This document shows, one piece after another, positions 1 to 9,000 of a stretch of DNA of 64,000 nt; position 1 is the first letter of the stretch, and each line of letters begins with the position of its first letter. The notes beneath the pieces are model-generated. The model saw only the letters and a list, made by a program, of their open reading frames with translations. It did no database searches and was not told where the DNA came from. The stretch lies in NCBI RefSeq assembly GCF_003575965.1, contig NZ_QWJJ01000006.1, positions 124,001 to 188,000 on the forward strand, given 5' to 3'. The position numbers and the translations under genes were made by a program. The stretch is from Pseudooceanicola sediminis. GTDB lineage: Bacteria > Pseudomonadota > Alphaproteobacteria > Rhodobacterales > Rhodobacteraceae.

Positions 1-59
1 TTTTATGAGGTCTTGTGCCTCTTAATTTCCCGTCCTCATCTTGTGATCCATGGATGCCA

Positions 60-112
60 TGGGAGGGGATGGGACGCAAATGGTTTTTTTGGGAATTCAT
101 GGGAAGATGTGG
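60..112 (+). promoter_or_regulatory. Helically phased TGGGA direct repeats, MraZ-box-like
   Basis: TGGGA occurs at 60, 70, 90 and 100, with TGG at 110 and an off-by-one TGG at 81, so the copies sit in exact 10-bp phase. Established knowledge: the E. coli MraZ regulator of the division/cell-wall (dcw) cluster binds TGGGN direct repeats separated by 5 bases. That matches the unit seen here. No mraZ gene follows on the plus strand. The array may serve a gene beyond the left edge, or may be an operator separated from its usual gene. The MraZ assignment is inference. Confidence 0.5.
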
Positions 113-509
113 TTTTCGACGCAGGCAAAAAACAAGATGTAGAGGCTTTTCGGCATCGCCTTTGCCGCTAATTAGCGCCCCTCAGGCCACCCAACCACCA
201 CATATAGTTGCGACTGCGCCATGCCATGCGGTGCGCCACCCCTCTGCCAGCAGGTGAAAAAAATCGCGTCTGTCGCCCGAACGCCATGGAACCGGCGACA
301 TTCTGCGGATCATTTCGTGCCCTAGGTGCCCGATTTGGCCAGATTCCGCGCCTCACGACGGTGTGATTCGCCTTGAGCAGGGGATGTAACAGGGCCGGTG
401 AGGCCGGCAATCCCATGTCATCCCAATCAGACAGTGAAAATTTGCGTTTCGGCAAGCCGAGGCGATGAAAACCACCCCTTGCGCGGCTTCGTGACCCGCA
501 AGAGCAGAA

Positions 510-534
510 ATCGGCGGGGACATGCCCCGCCGAT
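510..534 (-). terminator. Hairpin downstream of mrp
   Basis: A perfect 10-bp stem (ATCGGCGGGG with its complement, loop ACATG) lies about 70 bases past the mrp stop. On the minus strand it is followed by a modestly T-containing stretch rather than a clean T tract, so it is a probable but not ideal Rho-independent terminator. Confidence 0.4.
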
Positions 535-605
535 CCCATCTCGTCCCATCCTGATGCGCTACGTCTACGCGCCCGCGCGATGGCCCGCGCGCGATCGGGG
601 TCGCC

Positions 606-1703
606 TCAGAACAGCCCCGTCGCGATCATCCGTTGCGCCAGTTGGGCATACGCCTGTGCCTGCGCGCCCTCACCCGCCGCGATCGGCGTACCACCATCCC
701 CGGCCAGCCGCGTGTCGAGATCGAGCGGCAACGCCCCGAGCAGCGGCACACCCATCTTGTCGGCCTCGGCCGCGACACCGCCATGTCCGAAAGGATGCGA
801 TTCAGTGCCGCAATGCGGACAGACAAAGGTCGACATATTCTCGATCAGGCCGAGGATCGGCGTCTTGAGCGTCTGGAACATGTCGATGGCCTTGCGCGCA
901 TCCAGCAGCGCCACGTCCTGTGGGGTCGAGACGATGATTGCCCCGCTGACATCGGCACGCTGGCACAACGTCAGCTGCACGTCGCCGGTGCCGGGCGGCA
1001 GATCCACCAGCAGCACGTCCAGCTCTCCCCAGTTCACCTGGCCGATCATCTGCTGCAAGGCGCCCATCAGCATCGGACCACGCCAGACAACGGCCTTGCC
1101 CTCGTCCATCATCAAGCCGATCGACATCATGGTGACCCCGTGCAGGTGCAACGGTTCGATCACCTTGCCATCGGCAGAGGCGGCGCGCTTGGTCGCCCCC
1201 ATCATGCGCGGCTGCGAGGGCCCGTAGATATCGGCGTCCAGCAACCCGACGCGCCGCCCCTGGCGAGCCAGTGCAACCGCAAGGTTGGAGGAGACGGTCG
1301 ACTTGCCGACACCCCCCTTGCCCGAACCGATCGCGACGATGTGCTTGATGCCCGCAGGTTTGAGCGGCGCGGTCTGCGGTTTCGGATGGCCGCCGATCTT
1401 GAGACTGGGCGGCTGATCCGAGGGGGCGGAGGACGGGGTCGGTGCTTTTTGCGACGGCCCGTGCGCCGTCAGGATAGCGCTGACACGAGAGACGTCGGGC
1501 AGCGCCGCCACCAGATCTTCGGCGGCGCCCCGGATCGCGTCCATCTTGCGCGCAATGTCCGGATCGGGCGCCTCGATGACGAAACGAACCGAGTCACCCT
1601 CGATGGTCAGCGCCCTTATCATGTCGCGCGACACCAGGTTGCCACCGTCCGGCAGCGTGAGTCGTTCGAGTTCGATTAAAATTTGATCACGTGTGACGGG
1701 CAA
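606..1703 (-). CDS. mrp: Mrp/ApbC-family iron-sulfur cluster carrier ATPase
   Basis: This is a cytoplasmic P-loop ATPase that binds and transfers Fe-S clusters to apoproteins (Mrp/ApbC/Nbp35 family). It has an N-terminal MIP18-like (DUF59) domain beginning VTRDQILIELERL, then a deviant Walker A, SGKGGVGKST, then motifs including DLPPGTGD. A C-terminal CPHC motif supplies the bridging-cluster cysteines. I chose a TTG start at 1703 because AAGGAG lies six bases before it and the protein then begins at the conserved VTRDQ segment. An ATG at 1721 and an in-frame opening back to 1829 are alternatives, but they add residues atypical of the family. It is transcribed away from the DUF1127 gene. About 365 residues, normal for the family. 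Confidence 0.93.
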   Translation of the reverse strand: MPVTRDQILIELERLTLPDGGNLVSRDMIRALTIEGDSVRFVIEAPDPDIARKMDAIRGAAEDLVAALPDVSRVSAILTAHGPSQKAPTPSSAPSDQPPSLKIGGHPKPQTAPLKPAGIKHIVAIGSGKGGVGKSTVSSNLAVALARQGRRVGLLDADIYGPSQPRMMGATKRAASADGKVIEPLHLHGVTMMSIGLMMDEGKAVVWRGPMLMGALQQMIGQVNWGELDVLLVDLPPGTGDVQLTLCQRADVSGAIIVSTPQDVALLDARKAIDMFQTLKTPILGLIENMSTFVCPHCGTESHPFGHGGVAAEADKMGVPLLGALPLDLDTRLAGDGGTPIAAGEGAQAQAYAQLAQRMIATGLF

Positions 1704-1858
1704 GGCGCTCTCCTTCTTCATGCCCTGCATAGGTGCGTATTTTCCCAGTCGCAGCAAGGGCACGGGGACGATTTCCTCTGAAAACAACGCGCAGCCGGCC
1801 GTTGTTCGTACGCAAGCAACCGGTGTCACGCCTTCGTTAACTTTAGGTCAATGCTTCT

Positions 1859-1875
1859 TATGCACTTTCTGCATA
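1859..1875. promoter_or_regulatory. Palindrome in the mrp/DUF1127 divergent region
   Basis: TATGCA and TGCATA form a perfect 6-bp inverted repeat around CTTTC, between the divergent mrp and DUF1127 genes. The symmetry suits a dimeric regulator, but I cannot name one. Confidence 0.3.
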
Positions 1876-2002
1876 GCGGCGTTGAAGAACCAACCATTGT
1901 GCAAACGCAGCAAAACCGTAAATTGGGGTCAACAGCGACGGACATGAACGACAACGCTTCGATCCGACGCACCGAGAGTACGAGACGAAAGGTTTTAGTA
2001 AG

Positions 2003-2233
2003 ATGGCAATGGTATCAGAGATCCACGGCAAATCCGCAGCTGGTCGCGCACAGGGCAACGTTATTTCCCGCCTGATCAGTGCTGTCACAGAACGTCAGTC
2101 CCGCTTCTGGACGTACCGCAACTGCGTGAACGAACTGTCGGCCCTGAGCAACCGCGAACTGCGTGACCTTGGCCTGCATCGTTCGCAGATCCGGTCGATT
2201 GCCTACGAAGAAGCCTACCGCAAAGCGGCATAA
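2003..2233 (+). CDS. DUF1127 small RNA-binding-type protein (CcaF1-like)
   Basis: A 76-residue basic protein. Its second half carries the DUF1127 core: an aromatic RFWTY start, then NELSALSNRELRDLGLHR and a short basic tail. In Rhodobacter sphaeroides the equivalent protein (CcaF1, RSP_6037) is a small RNA-binding protein co-transcribed with the CcsR sRNAs from RpoH-type stress promoters. Here the stop codon is followed within 20 bases by ten stem-loops of that type, so the same arrangement is inferred: one stress-induced transcript processed into an mRNA and several sRNAs. An AAAGG stretch lies about 10 bases before the ATG. I could not identify the promoter with confidence. Confidence 0.85.
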   Translation: MAMVSEIHGKSAAGRAQGNVISRLISAVTERQSRFWTYRNCVNELSALSNRELRDLGLHRSQIRSIAYEEAYRKAA

Positions 2234-2246
2234 GTTTTCCGAGATC

Positions 2247-2720
2247 AGCGGCCCTCTCCTCCTCCCTGGGCCACTGAGACCAGCGGCGATACCTCTCCTC
2301 CTCCCTGGTATCGCCGCGCCTATCCCCGAAGCAGGGTAACGCTTCGCAAGAATTCACGGCTCTCTCCTCCTCCCTGAGCCGTGATGCCAAGACCGACCGA
2401 GCCTCTCCTCCTCCCTGGCTCGGTCGGGCACTGGCAAAAGGATCGATCGCCCCTCCTCCTCCCTGGGCGATCGTGACACTCCGGTGATGCCTCTCCTCCT
2501 CCCTAGCATCACCGGCCCCATCCCCGGAGCAGGGTCACGCTCCGCAAGAATTCACGGCTCTCTCCTCCTCCCTGAGCCGTGATGCCAAGACCGACCGAGC
2601 CTCTCCTCCTCCCTGGCTCGGTCGGACTTTCGGCAAGATATCGATCACCTTCTCCTCCTCCCTTGGTGATCGTGACATGAACCGCGGTGCCTCTCCTCCT
2701 CCCTGGCACCGCGGTTTTTT
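2247..2720 (+). ncRNA. Array of ten CcsR/cuckoo-type anti-SD stem-loop sRNAs
   Basis: Ten hairpins in tandem share a nearly invariant loop built on CTCTCCTCCTCCCT, while every stem differs. Core positions: 2250-2272, 2283-2317, 2354-2384, 2393-2427, 2444-2473, 2481-2515, 2552-2582, 2591-2625, 2642-2672 and 2681-2716. The loop contains CCTCC, complementary to a Shine-Dalgarno sequence. Variable stems around a conserved anti-SD loop, downstream of DUF1127, define the CcsR sRNAs of Rhodobacter sphaeroides and the wider cuckoo RNA family, where they accumulate in singlet-oxygen and heat stress. R. sphaeroides has four copies; this array has ten. Hairpins 3-4 and 7-8 are copies of each other at a 198-bp offset. 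Two extra hairpins (2327-2346, 2525-2544) lack the anti-SD loop. Confidence 0.88.
2681..2720 (+). terminator. Last array hairpin doubling as Rho-independent terminator
   Basis: The tenth anti-SD hairpin has a long GC stem (ACCGCGGTGCC with its complement) and runs straight into TTTTTT at 2715-2720. It is the only member of the array with a T tract, so it probably ends the whole DUF1127-array transcript. Confidence 0.8.
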
Positions 2721-2776
2721 GTTGTCTGAGATCGTTGAATTAGGGCTCTGCCCTCTGACGCCTTCGGCGCCATTCA

Positions 2777-2847
2777 CCCGGGGTATTTCTGGCCAGATGA
2801 CAGGAGAGCCGAGCGGCTCCGTATCATCTGGCCTAAAATACCCTGGG
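2777..2847. repeat. Inverted pair of a dispersed intergenic motif
   Basis: A motif beginning CCCGGGGTATTTC and continuing GGCCAGATGA lies at 2777-2804. An inverted copy with about three mismatches in 24 bases lies at 2824-2847, so the pair can fold into a long stem. A third copy lies at 47497-47524. It occupies the gap between the array terminator and the 3' end of uvrD, and may act as a terminator or be a dispersed repeat element. Confidence 0.6.
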
Positions 2848-2937
2848 GGAGCCGCGCAAAAGCGCGGCGGGGGCGAAGCCCCGGTTTTACAGATGAGAAC
2901 TCAGGATATCGCTGACATGGTCAAACGGGTTGAGCGA

Positions 2938-5361
2938 TCAGAAGGGGACGTCTTCACTGCCTGTCACGAATTTGGCGACCACTTTCTTTGTGCCGGCCTT
3001 GTCGAAAGCGATCTCCAGCTTGTCACCCTCGATCGCAACAATTTCACCATAGCCGAACTTCTGATGGAACACGCGCTCTCCCACTGTATGTGAACTGATC
3101 GCGCCAAGATCGAGAATGGGACTACGGGTTTCGCGCGGCTGACTGACAGGACGATGGTTTGCACGCGCCTGCAGACGCTTCCAGCCCGGCGAATTATATC
3201 CGTCCGCTGCCGCAACCTTTGCGTCAATCGTGTTTGCCGGCGATCCGGCTGCACCGAATCCCCCGCCATAGAGTCCGGGTGGCGTCAGCACGTCGACGCT
3301 TGCATCTGGCAATTCGTCAATGAAGCGCGACGGCAGCGCAGATTGCCATTGGCCAAAAACGCGGCGGTTGCCGGCGAATGAGATCGTGCAGACCTTTTCG
3401 GCGCGGGTAATCCCGACGTAGGCGAGGCGGCGTTCCTCCTCGAGGCCCTTCTGGCCCGATTCGTCCATACTGCGCTGGCTGGGGAAGAGACCGTCTTCCC
3501 AGCCCGGCAGGAAAACCACGGGAAATTCCAGCCCCTTGGCGCCGTGGAGGGTCATGATCGAGACCTTCTCGCCTTCCTGCTCTGTCTCATTGTCCATGAT
3601 CAAACTGACATGTTCCAGGAAACTTTGCAGATTTTCGAAACTTTCCAGTGCCTTGATCAGTTCCTTGAGGTTTTCCAGACGTCCCGGAGCCTCTGGCGTC
3701 TTGTCGTTCTGCCACATGGCGGTGTAGCCGGATTCGTCCAGCATGACCTCGGCCAGTTCGACATGCCCGATTGAGGCACGGGGGCGATCTTCGTCCAGCA
3801 CGACGGCCTCGCCATCCTCGACAAGGCTGCCGGGGGTGTGCAGGCGCGCGATTTCATGCCAGCGGTCCATCTGCTCGACGAAGCGTGCCAGCAGACCGGC
3901 CGCCTTGCCGCCCAGCCCCTTGTCCTGAAGCAGGATACGCGCCCCATCGAGCAGCGAGACACCATTTTCGCGCGCTGTCATCTGGATCTTTTGCTGGGCC
4001 TTGTCGCCAAGGCCACGCTTCGGCGTGTTGACGACACGTTCGAACGCCAGATCATCGGCGGGCGAGACGGCGAGGCGGAAATAGGCCATGGCATCGCGAA
4101 TCTCGAGCCGTTCGTAAAAACGCGGGCCGCCGATGACGCGATACGGCAGTCCGATGGTGAGGAACCGATCCTCGAACGCGCGCATCTGGTGGCTGGCACG
4201 GACGAGAATCGCCATGTCATCGAGAGAAAACGGGGGCATTCCGCGGGTACCGCGCTGCATCGCCTCGATATCATCGCCGACCCAGCGCGCTTCTTCGTCG
4301 CCATCCCAATGACCGATCAGGCGAACCTTTTCACCATCCGTCGCCTCGGTCCACAGATCCTTGCCGAGACGCGATTCGTTGCCTGCGATCACCGAGGAGG
4401 CGGCGGCGAGGATATGCGGTGTGGAGCGATAGTTCTGTTCCAGGCGGACCACCTTGGCCCCCGGAAAGTCCTTTTCGAACCGCAGGATATTGCCGACCTC
4501 GGCACCACGCCAGCCATAGATCGACTGGTCGTCATCACCGACGCAGCAGATATTCTTGTGCGCGCCCGCCAGCAGACGCAACCAGAGGTACTGGGCGACG
4601 TTGGTATCCTGGTATTCGTCGACGAGGATGTATTTGAACCAACGCTGATATTGCGCCAGCACATCGTCGTGCGTCTGAAAGATCGTCACGACATGCAGCA
4701 GCAGATCCCCGAAATCGACGGCGTTCAGCTCCAACAGGCGACGCTGGTACTGGTCATAAAGTTCGGTGCCGCGATTATTGAAGGCCGATGCTTCGGAGGC
4801 GGGCACTTTCGACGGCGTCCAGGCCCGGTTTTTCCAGCTGTCGATGACACCGGCCAACATGCGCGCCGGCCAGCGTTTGTCGTCGATGTTGGAGGCCGCA
4901 AGCAGCTGTTTCATCAGGCGAATCTGGTCGTCGCTATCGAGGATGGTGAAGTTGGACTTCAACCCGACCAATTCGGCATGGCGGCGCAGCAGCTTGACGC
5001 AGATGGCATGAAAGGTGCCGAGCCACGCCATGCCCTCGACCCCCTCGCCCAGCATCCGGGCCATGCGGTTCTTCATCTCGCGCGCGGCCTTGTTGGTGAA
5101 GGTCACCGACAGGATCTCGTTCGGGCGGGCGCGCTGCGTCGTCAGCAGGTGCACCATGCGTGCGGTCAGCGCCTTGGTCTTGCCCGTGCCGGCACCGGCC
5201 AACATGAGAACCGGGCCATCCAGTGCCTCGACCGCCTCGCGTTGCGCGGGGTTGAGATCATCCAGGTAGGGCGTGGCGGGTTGAACGCGCGCCATGGCCC
5301 GCTGCGACAGCGGGACGGAGGCAGCGGCCTCGAAGGCGTCATCTTCGGAATAAGAGCTCAT
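2938..5361 (-). CDS. uvrD: UvrD/PcrA-family superfamily 1 DNA helicase
   Basis: An ATP-dependent 3'-5' DNA helicase for nucleotide excision and mismatch repair. Visible motifs: Walker A GAGTGKT at residues 56-62, motif II VDEYQDTN, motif III GDDDQSIYGWRGA, then QNYRS and the C-terminal GLEFPVVFL and VGITRA segments. The last part (SHTVGERVFHQKFGYGEIV onward) is the Tudor-like tail found in UvrD/PcrA, which contacts RNA polymerase. Length 807 residues, usual for alphaproteobacterial UvrD. Motifs are complete, so it should be active. A GTTC-N7-GTTC LexA box lies 41-55 bases before the start codon, so it is probably SOS-induced. It stands alone as a transcription unit. Confidence 0.95.
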   Translation of the reverse strand: MSSYSEDDAFEAAASVPLSQRAMARVQPATPYLDDLNPAQREAVEALDGPVLMLAGAGTGKTKALTARMVHLLTTQRARPNEILSVTFTNKAAREMKNRMARMLGEGVEGMAWLGTFHAICVKLLRRHAELVGLKSNFTILDSDDQIRLMKQLLAASNIDDKRWPARMLAGVIDSWKNRAWTPSKVPASEASAFNNRGTELYDQYQRRLLELNAVDFGDLLLHVVTIFQTHDDVLAQYQRWFKYILVDEYQDTNVAQYLWLRLLAGAHKNICCVGDDDQSIYGWRGAEVGNILRFEKDFPGAKVVRLEQNYRSTPHILAAASSVIAGNESRLGKDLWTEATDGEKVRLIGHWDGDEEARWVGDDIEAMQRGTRGMPPFSLDDMAILVRASHQMRAFEDRFLTIGLPYRVIGGPRFYERLEIRDAMAYFRLAVSPADDLAFERVVNTPKRGLGDKAQQKIQMTARENGVSLLDGARILLQDKGLGGKAAGLLARFVEQMDRWHEIARLHTPGSLVEDGEAVVLDEDRPRASIGHVELAEVMLDESGYTAMWQNDKTPEAPGRLENLKELIKALESFENLQSFLEHVSLIMDNETEQEGEKVSIMTLHGAKGLEFPVVFLPGWEDGLFPSQRSMDESGQKGLEEERRLAYVGITRAEKVCTISFAGNRRVFGQWQSALPSRFIDELPDASVDVLTPPGLYGGGFGAAGSPANTIDAKVAAADGYNSPGWKRLQARANHRPVSQPRETRSPILDLGAISSHTVGERVFHQKFGYGEIVAIEGDKLEIAFDKAGTKKVVAKFVTGSEDVPF

Positions 5362-5401
5362 GCGTTCATCTTACAGCGTCGCTGAGGAATTGCCAACGAT
5401 G

Positions 5402-5416
5402 GTTCACCATTTGTTC
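5402..5416 (-). promoter_or_regulatory. LexA (SOS) box upstream of uvrD
   Basis: GTTC, seven bases (ACCATTT), GTTC: this is exactly the direct-repeat LexA operator of Rhodobacterales and other alphaproteobacteria (GTTC-N7-GTTC). Its place just upstream of the uvrD start makes a chance match unlikely. Confidence 0.75.
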
Positions 5417-5463
5417 ACATGGCAATCGAAACCATTTGGCTGCGCAAGGTCAAGCCCCTGCTG

Positions 5464-5871
5464 CTACCAGCTATACCCAAGCTTTTCGACGACATCGGGG
5501 TGATATTCCCGAAAGCGGGCGCAAAGATCATCGTTGAACACGCTGCGCCACAATTCGCTGCGACCGCTGGTGATATGCTTGCTGCGTTTCATCTGAGGGT
5601 TGAAGACAGAGTTCTTGAAGGCGACGGCGAGCGCCAGTGGCATATAGGCCGGAGACACGCCGAAATGAGAGAACATCTGCTCAAACCGCTCCATTCTCGT
5701 GTCTGTCATCAGGTCTTCGAGGTGAATGAAGAGCGTGTCCTTGTGGCCGGGGGACGAGGCCGCGGTCGACATCCTCTGGATCGTCAGACCGGCGACGTTT
5801 TCCATCTCGAACACCAGGCGCGCGCGATCATCCGGCAGTGTGTGCAAGTATTTCTGATTGGAAGAGCGGGA
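5464..5871 (-). pseudogene. C-terminal remnant of a sulfotransferase-like gene
   Basis: The readable frame encodes about 127-136 residues resembling the C-terminal third of bacterial sulfotransferases: a KYLHTLPDDRARLVFEMEN helix, then FIHLEDLMTD and a closing segment with LWRSVFNDDLCARFREYHPDVVEKLGY. The N-terminal PAPS-binding loop expected of the family is missing. A TGA closes the frame at 5872-5874, and the pyruvate carboxylase gene starts only about 170 bases further on, so the rest is not nearby. The first usable start would be a TTG at 5847. I read it as a deletion remnant rather than a small functional protein, though expression cannot be excluded. Confidence 0.6.
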
Positions 5872-6045
5872 TCACCCTCAGCGCAATTGGCTGCGGTAAC
5901 GATGTGGGCATCGAAAAACCGTTGGCGCGCATCGAATAGTGTGTCGCCATGTAAGTCTCTGGTTGCGCTGCGATGCAGCGTGGGGTTTCTTGGGTTGTAG
6001 AGACGGGAGGCAGACCGTCGGGATACGCTGCATCAAGGAACAGAC

Positions 6046-9000
6046 ATGGCCGATTTCCAAAAAATCCTCATCGCCAACCGGGGCGAGATCGCGATCCGGA
6101 TCATGCGCGCCGCCAACGAGATGGGCAAGAAGACGGTCGCGGTCTATGCGGAGGAGGACAAGCTGAGCCTCCACCGCTTCAAGTCGGACGAGGCCTATCG
6201 CATTGGCGAGGGGATGGGGCCGGTCGCCGCGTACCTGTCGATTCCGGAGATCATCCGCGTGGCCAAGATGTGCGGTGCCGATGCAATCCATCCCGGATAT
6301 GGCCTGCTGTCGGAAAACCCTGATTTCGTCGATGCCTGCGATGCGGCGGGGATCACCTTTATCGGGCCTAAGGCCAAGACCATGCGCCAGTTGGGTGACA
6401 AGGCCAGTGCACGTCGCGTCGCCATCGAGGCCGGGGTGCCGGTGATTCCCGCGACCGAAGTGCTGGGCGACGACATGGAGGCGATCAAGCGCGAGGCAGG
6501 CGAGGTCGGCTATCCCCTGATGCTGAAAGCCAGCTGGGGCGGCGGCGGGCGGGGCATGCGCCCGATCAACAACGAGAAGGAGTTGCCCGAAAAGGTGCTT
6601 GAGGGGCGGCGCGAGGCCGAGGCGGCCTTTGGCAACGGCGAGGGGTATCTGGAAAAGATGATCATCCGCGCCCGCCACGTGGAGGTGCAGATCCTGGGTG
6701 ACAGCCAAGGCAACATCTACCACCTGTTCGAGCGCGATTGTTCTGTTCAGCGGCGCAATCAGAAGGTGGTTGAGCGCGCCCCTGCCCCCTACCTGACCCC
6801 GGAACAACGCGCCGAGGTCTGCGAGCTGGGACGCAAGATATGCGCGCATGTGAATTATGAATGCGCCGGTACGGTCGAATTCCTGATGGATATGGACAGC
6901 CAGCAGTTCTACTTCATCGAGGTGAACCCGCGCGTGCAGGTTGAACATACCGTGACGGAGGAAGTCACCGGCATCGACATCGTCCAGGCGCAGATCCTGA
7001 TCGCCGAGGGCAAGACGCTGGCCGAGGCGACGGGCAAGGCGTCGCAGGGCGATATTTATCTGAACGGCCATGCGTTGCAGACCCGGATCACCACCGAAGA
7101 TCCGCAGAACAATTTTATCCCCGATTATGGCCGCATCACCGCTTATCGCACGGCGACCGGCATGGGCATCCGTCTGGATGGCGGCACCGCCTATGCGGGT
7201 GGGGTGATCACGCGGTACTACGATTCGCTGCTGGTCAAGGTGACGGCCAAGGCCCAGACCCCGGAAAAGGCGATTGCCCGGATGGACCGCGCGCTGCGCG
7301 AGTTCCGCATTCGCGGCGTCAGCACCAACATCGCCTTTGTGCAGAACCTGCTGAAGCACCCGACGTTCCTGTCGAACGAATACACGACGAAATTCATCGA
7401 CACGACGCCGGACCTGTTCGATTTCGCCACGACGCAGGACCGGGGCACCAAGGTGCTGACCTATATCGCGGATATCACCGTCAACGGTCATCCCGAAACG
7501 ACGGGGCGCGCGACGCTGCCCGAGGGCTTCAAGATGCCCAAGCCCCCGACCCCGCGTGGCGACGCCCCCGCCGGCACCCGCACCCTGCTGGATGACAAGG
7601 GGCCGAAGGCGGTGGCCGACTGGATGCTGGCGCAGAAACAGCTGCTGATCACCGACACCACCATGCGTGACGGGCACCAATCGTTGCTGGCGACACGGAT
7701 GCGCTCGATCGACATGATCACCGCTGCGCCGTCCTATGCGGCCAACCTGCCGCAGCTGTTCAGCCTTGAGTGCTGGGGCGGCGCGACCTTCGACGTGGCG
7801 TTCCGGTTCTTGCAGGAAGACCCATGGCAGCGGCTGCGTGATATCCGCGCCGCCTGCCCCAACATCCTGACGCAGATGCTGCTGCGCGGCTCCAACGGCG
7901 TCGGCTATACCAATTATCCCGACAATGCCGTGCAGGCGTTTGTGAAGCAGGCGGCGGAAACCGGGATGGATGTGTTCCGCGTGTTTGATTCGCTGAATTG
8001 GGTCGAGAACATGCGTGTCGCCATGGATGCAGTCGTCGAGACCGGCAAGATCTGCGAAGGGGCGGTCTGCTATACCGGCGATATCCTGAACCCGGATCGC
8101 GCCAAGTACGACCTGAAGTACTATGTCGCCATGGCGAAAGAGCTGGAAGCGGCAGGCGCGCATATCCTGGGGCTGAAGGACATGGCCGGGTTGCTGAAAC
8201 CTGCCGCCGCGCGGGTCCTCATCAAGGCGCTGAAGGAGGAGATCGGCATTCCGATCCACTTCCACACCCATGACACCAGCGGTATCGCCGGGGCCAGCAT
8301 TCTGGCGGCTTCCGAAATGGGCGTCGATGCCGCCGATTGCGCGATGGATGCGCTGTCGGGCAACACGTCGCAGCCGACCATGGGTTCAATCGTCGAAGCC
8401 CTGGCGCATACCGAACGCGACACCGGCCTCGATATCGAGGAAATCCGCCAGATGTCGGATTACTGGGAGGCCGTGCGCGGCCAGTACATCGCGTTTGAGT
8501 CCGGCATGCAGGCCCCTGCATCCGAAGTTTACCTGCATGAGATGCCGGGTGGTCAGTTCACGAACCTCAAGGCGCAGGCGCGCTCCATGGGGTTGGAGGA
8601 GCGCTGGCACGAGGTCGCGCATACCTATGCGCAGGTGAACCAGATGTTCGGGGATATCGTCAAGGTGACGCCGTCGTCCAAGGTGGTCGGCGACATGGCC
8701 CTGATGATGGTGTCGCAGGGGCTGAGCCGGGCCGAGGTAGAAGACCCTGCGCGCGACATTTCCTTTCCCGACTCGGTCATCGACATGATGCGCGGCAACC
8801 TCGGGCAACCGCCGGGCGGGTTCCCTGCCCCGCTGGTCGCCAAGATCCTGAAAGGCGACGCGCCCAACCTCGACCGCCCGGGCAAGCACCTGCCGCCGGT
8901 CGACCTGGAAGCGACGCGGAAGGAGCTTTCGGACAAGCTGGAGGGGCGTGAGGTCGATGACGAGGATCTGAACTCCTACATCATGTATCCGAAGGTGTTC

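Larger units (their letters stand above)
1..605. other. Non-coding leader region left of mrp
   Basis: I find no convincing protein gene here on either strand; the open frames have no family-like composition. The stretch holds a 10-bp-phased TGGGA array at 60-112 and a strong hairpin at 510-534 that can serve as the end of the mrp transcript. A very short frame starting at 107 lies just after the array, but nothing supports it as a gene. Confidence 0.6.

Noticed and set aside
2247-2720. Regularly spaced repeats that resemble a CRISPR array
   Set aside because: The invariant part is a hairpin loop, the flanking stems are self-complementary and unequal in length, there are no cas genes, and the DUF1127 context fits CcsR RNAs.
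5878-8271. Very long open frame opposite pyc
   Set aside because: It is a shadow of the pyc coding strand in GC-rich DNA; its sequence is rich in R, H, Q and G with no family motifs, while pyc is complete.
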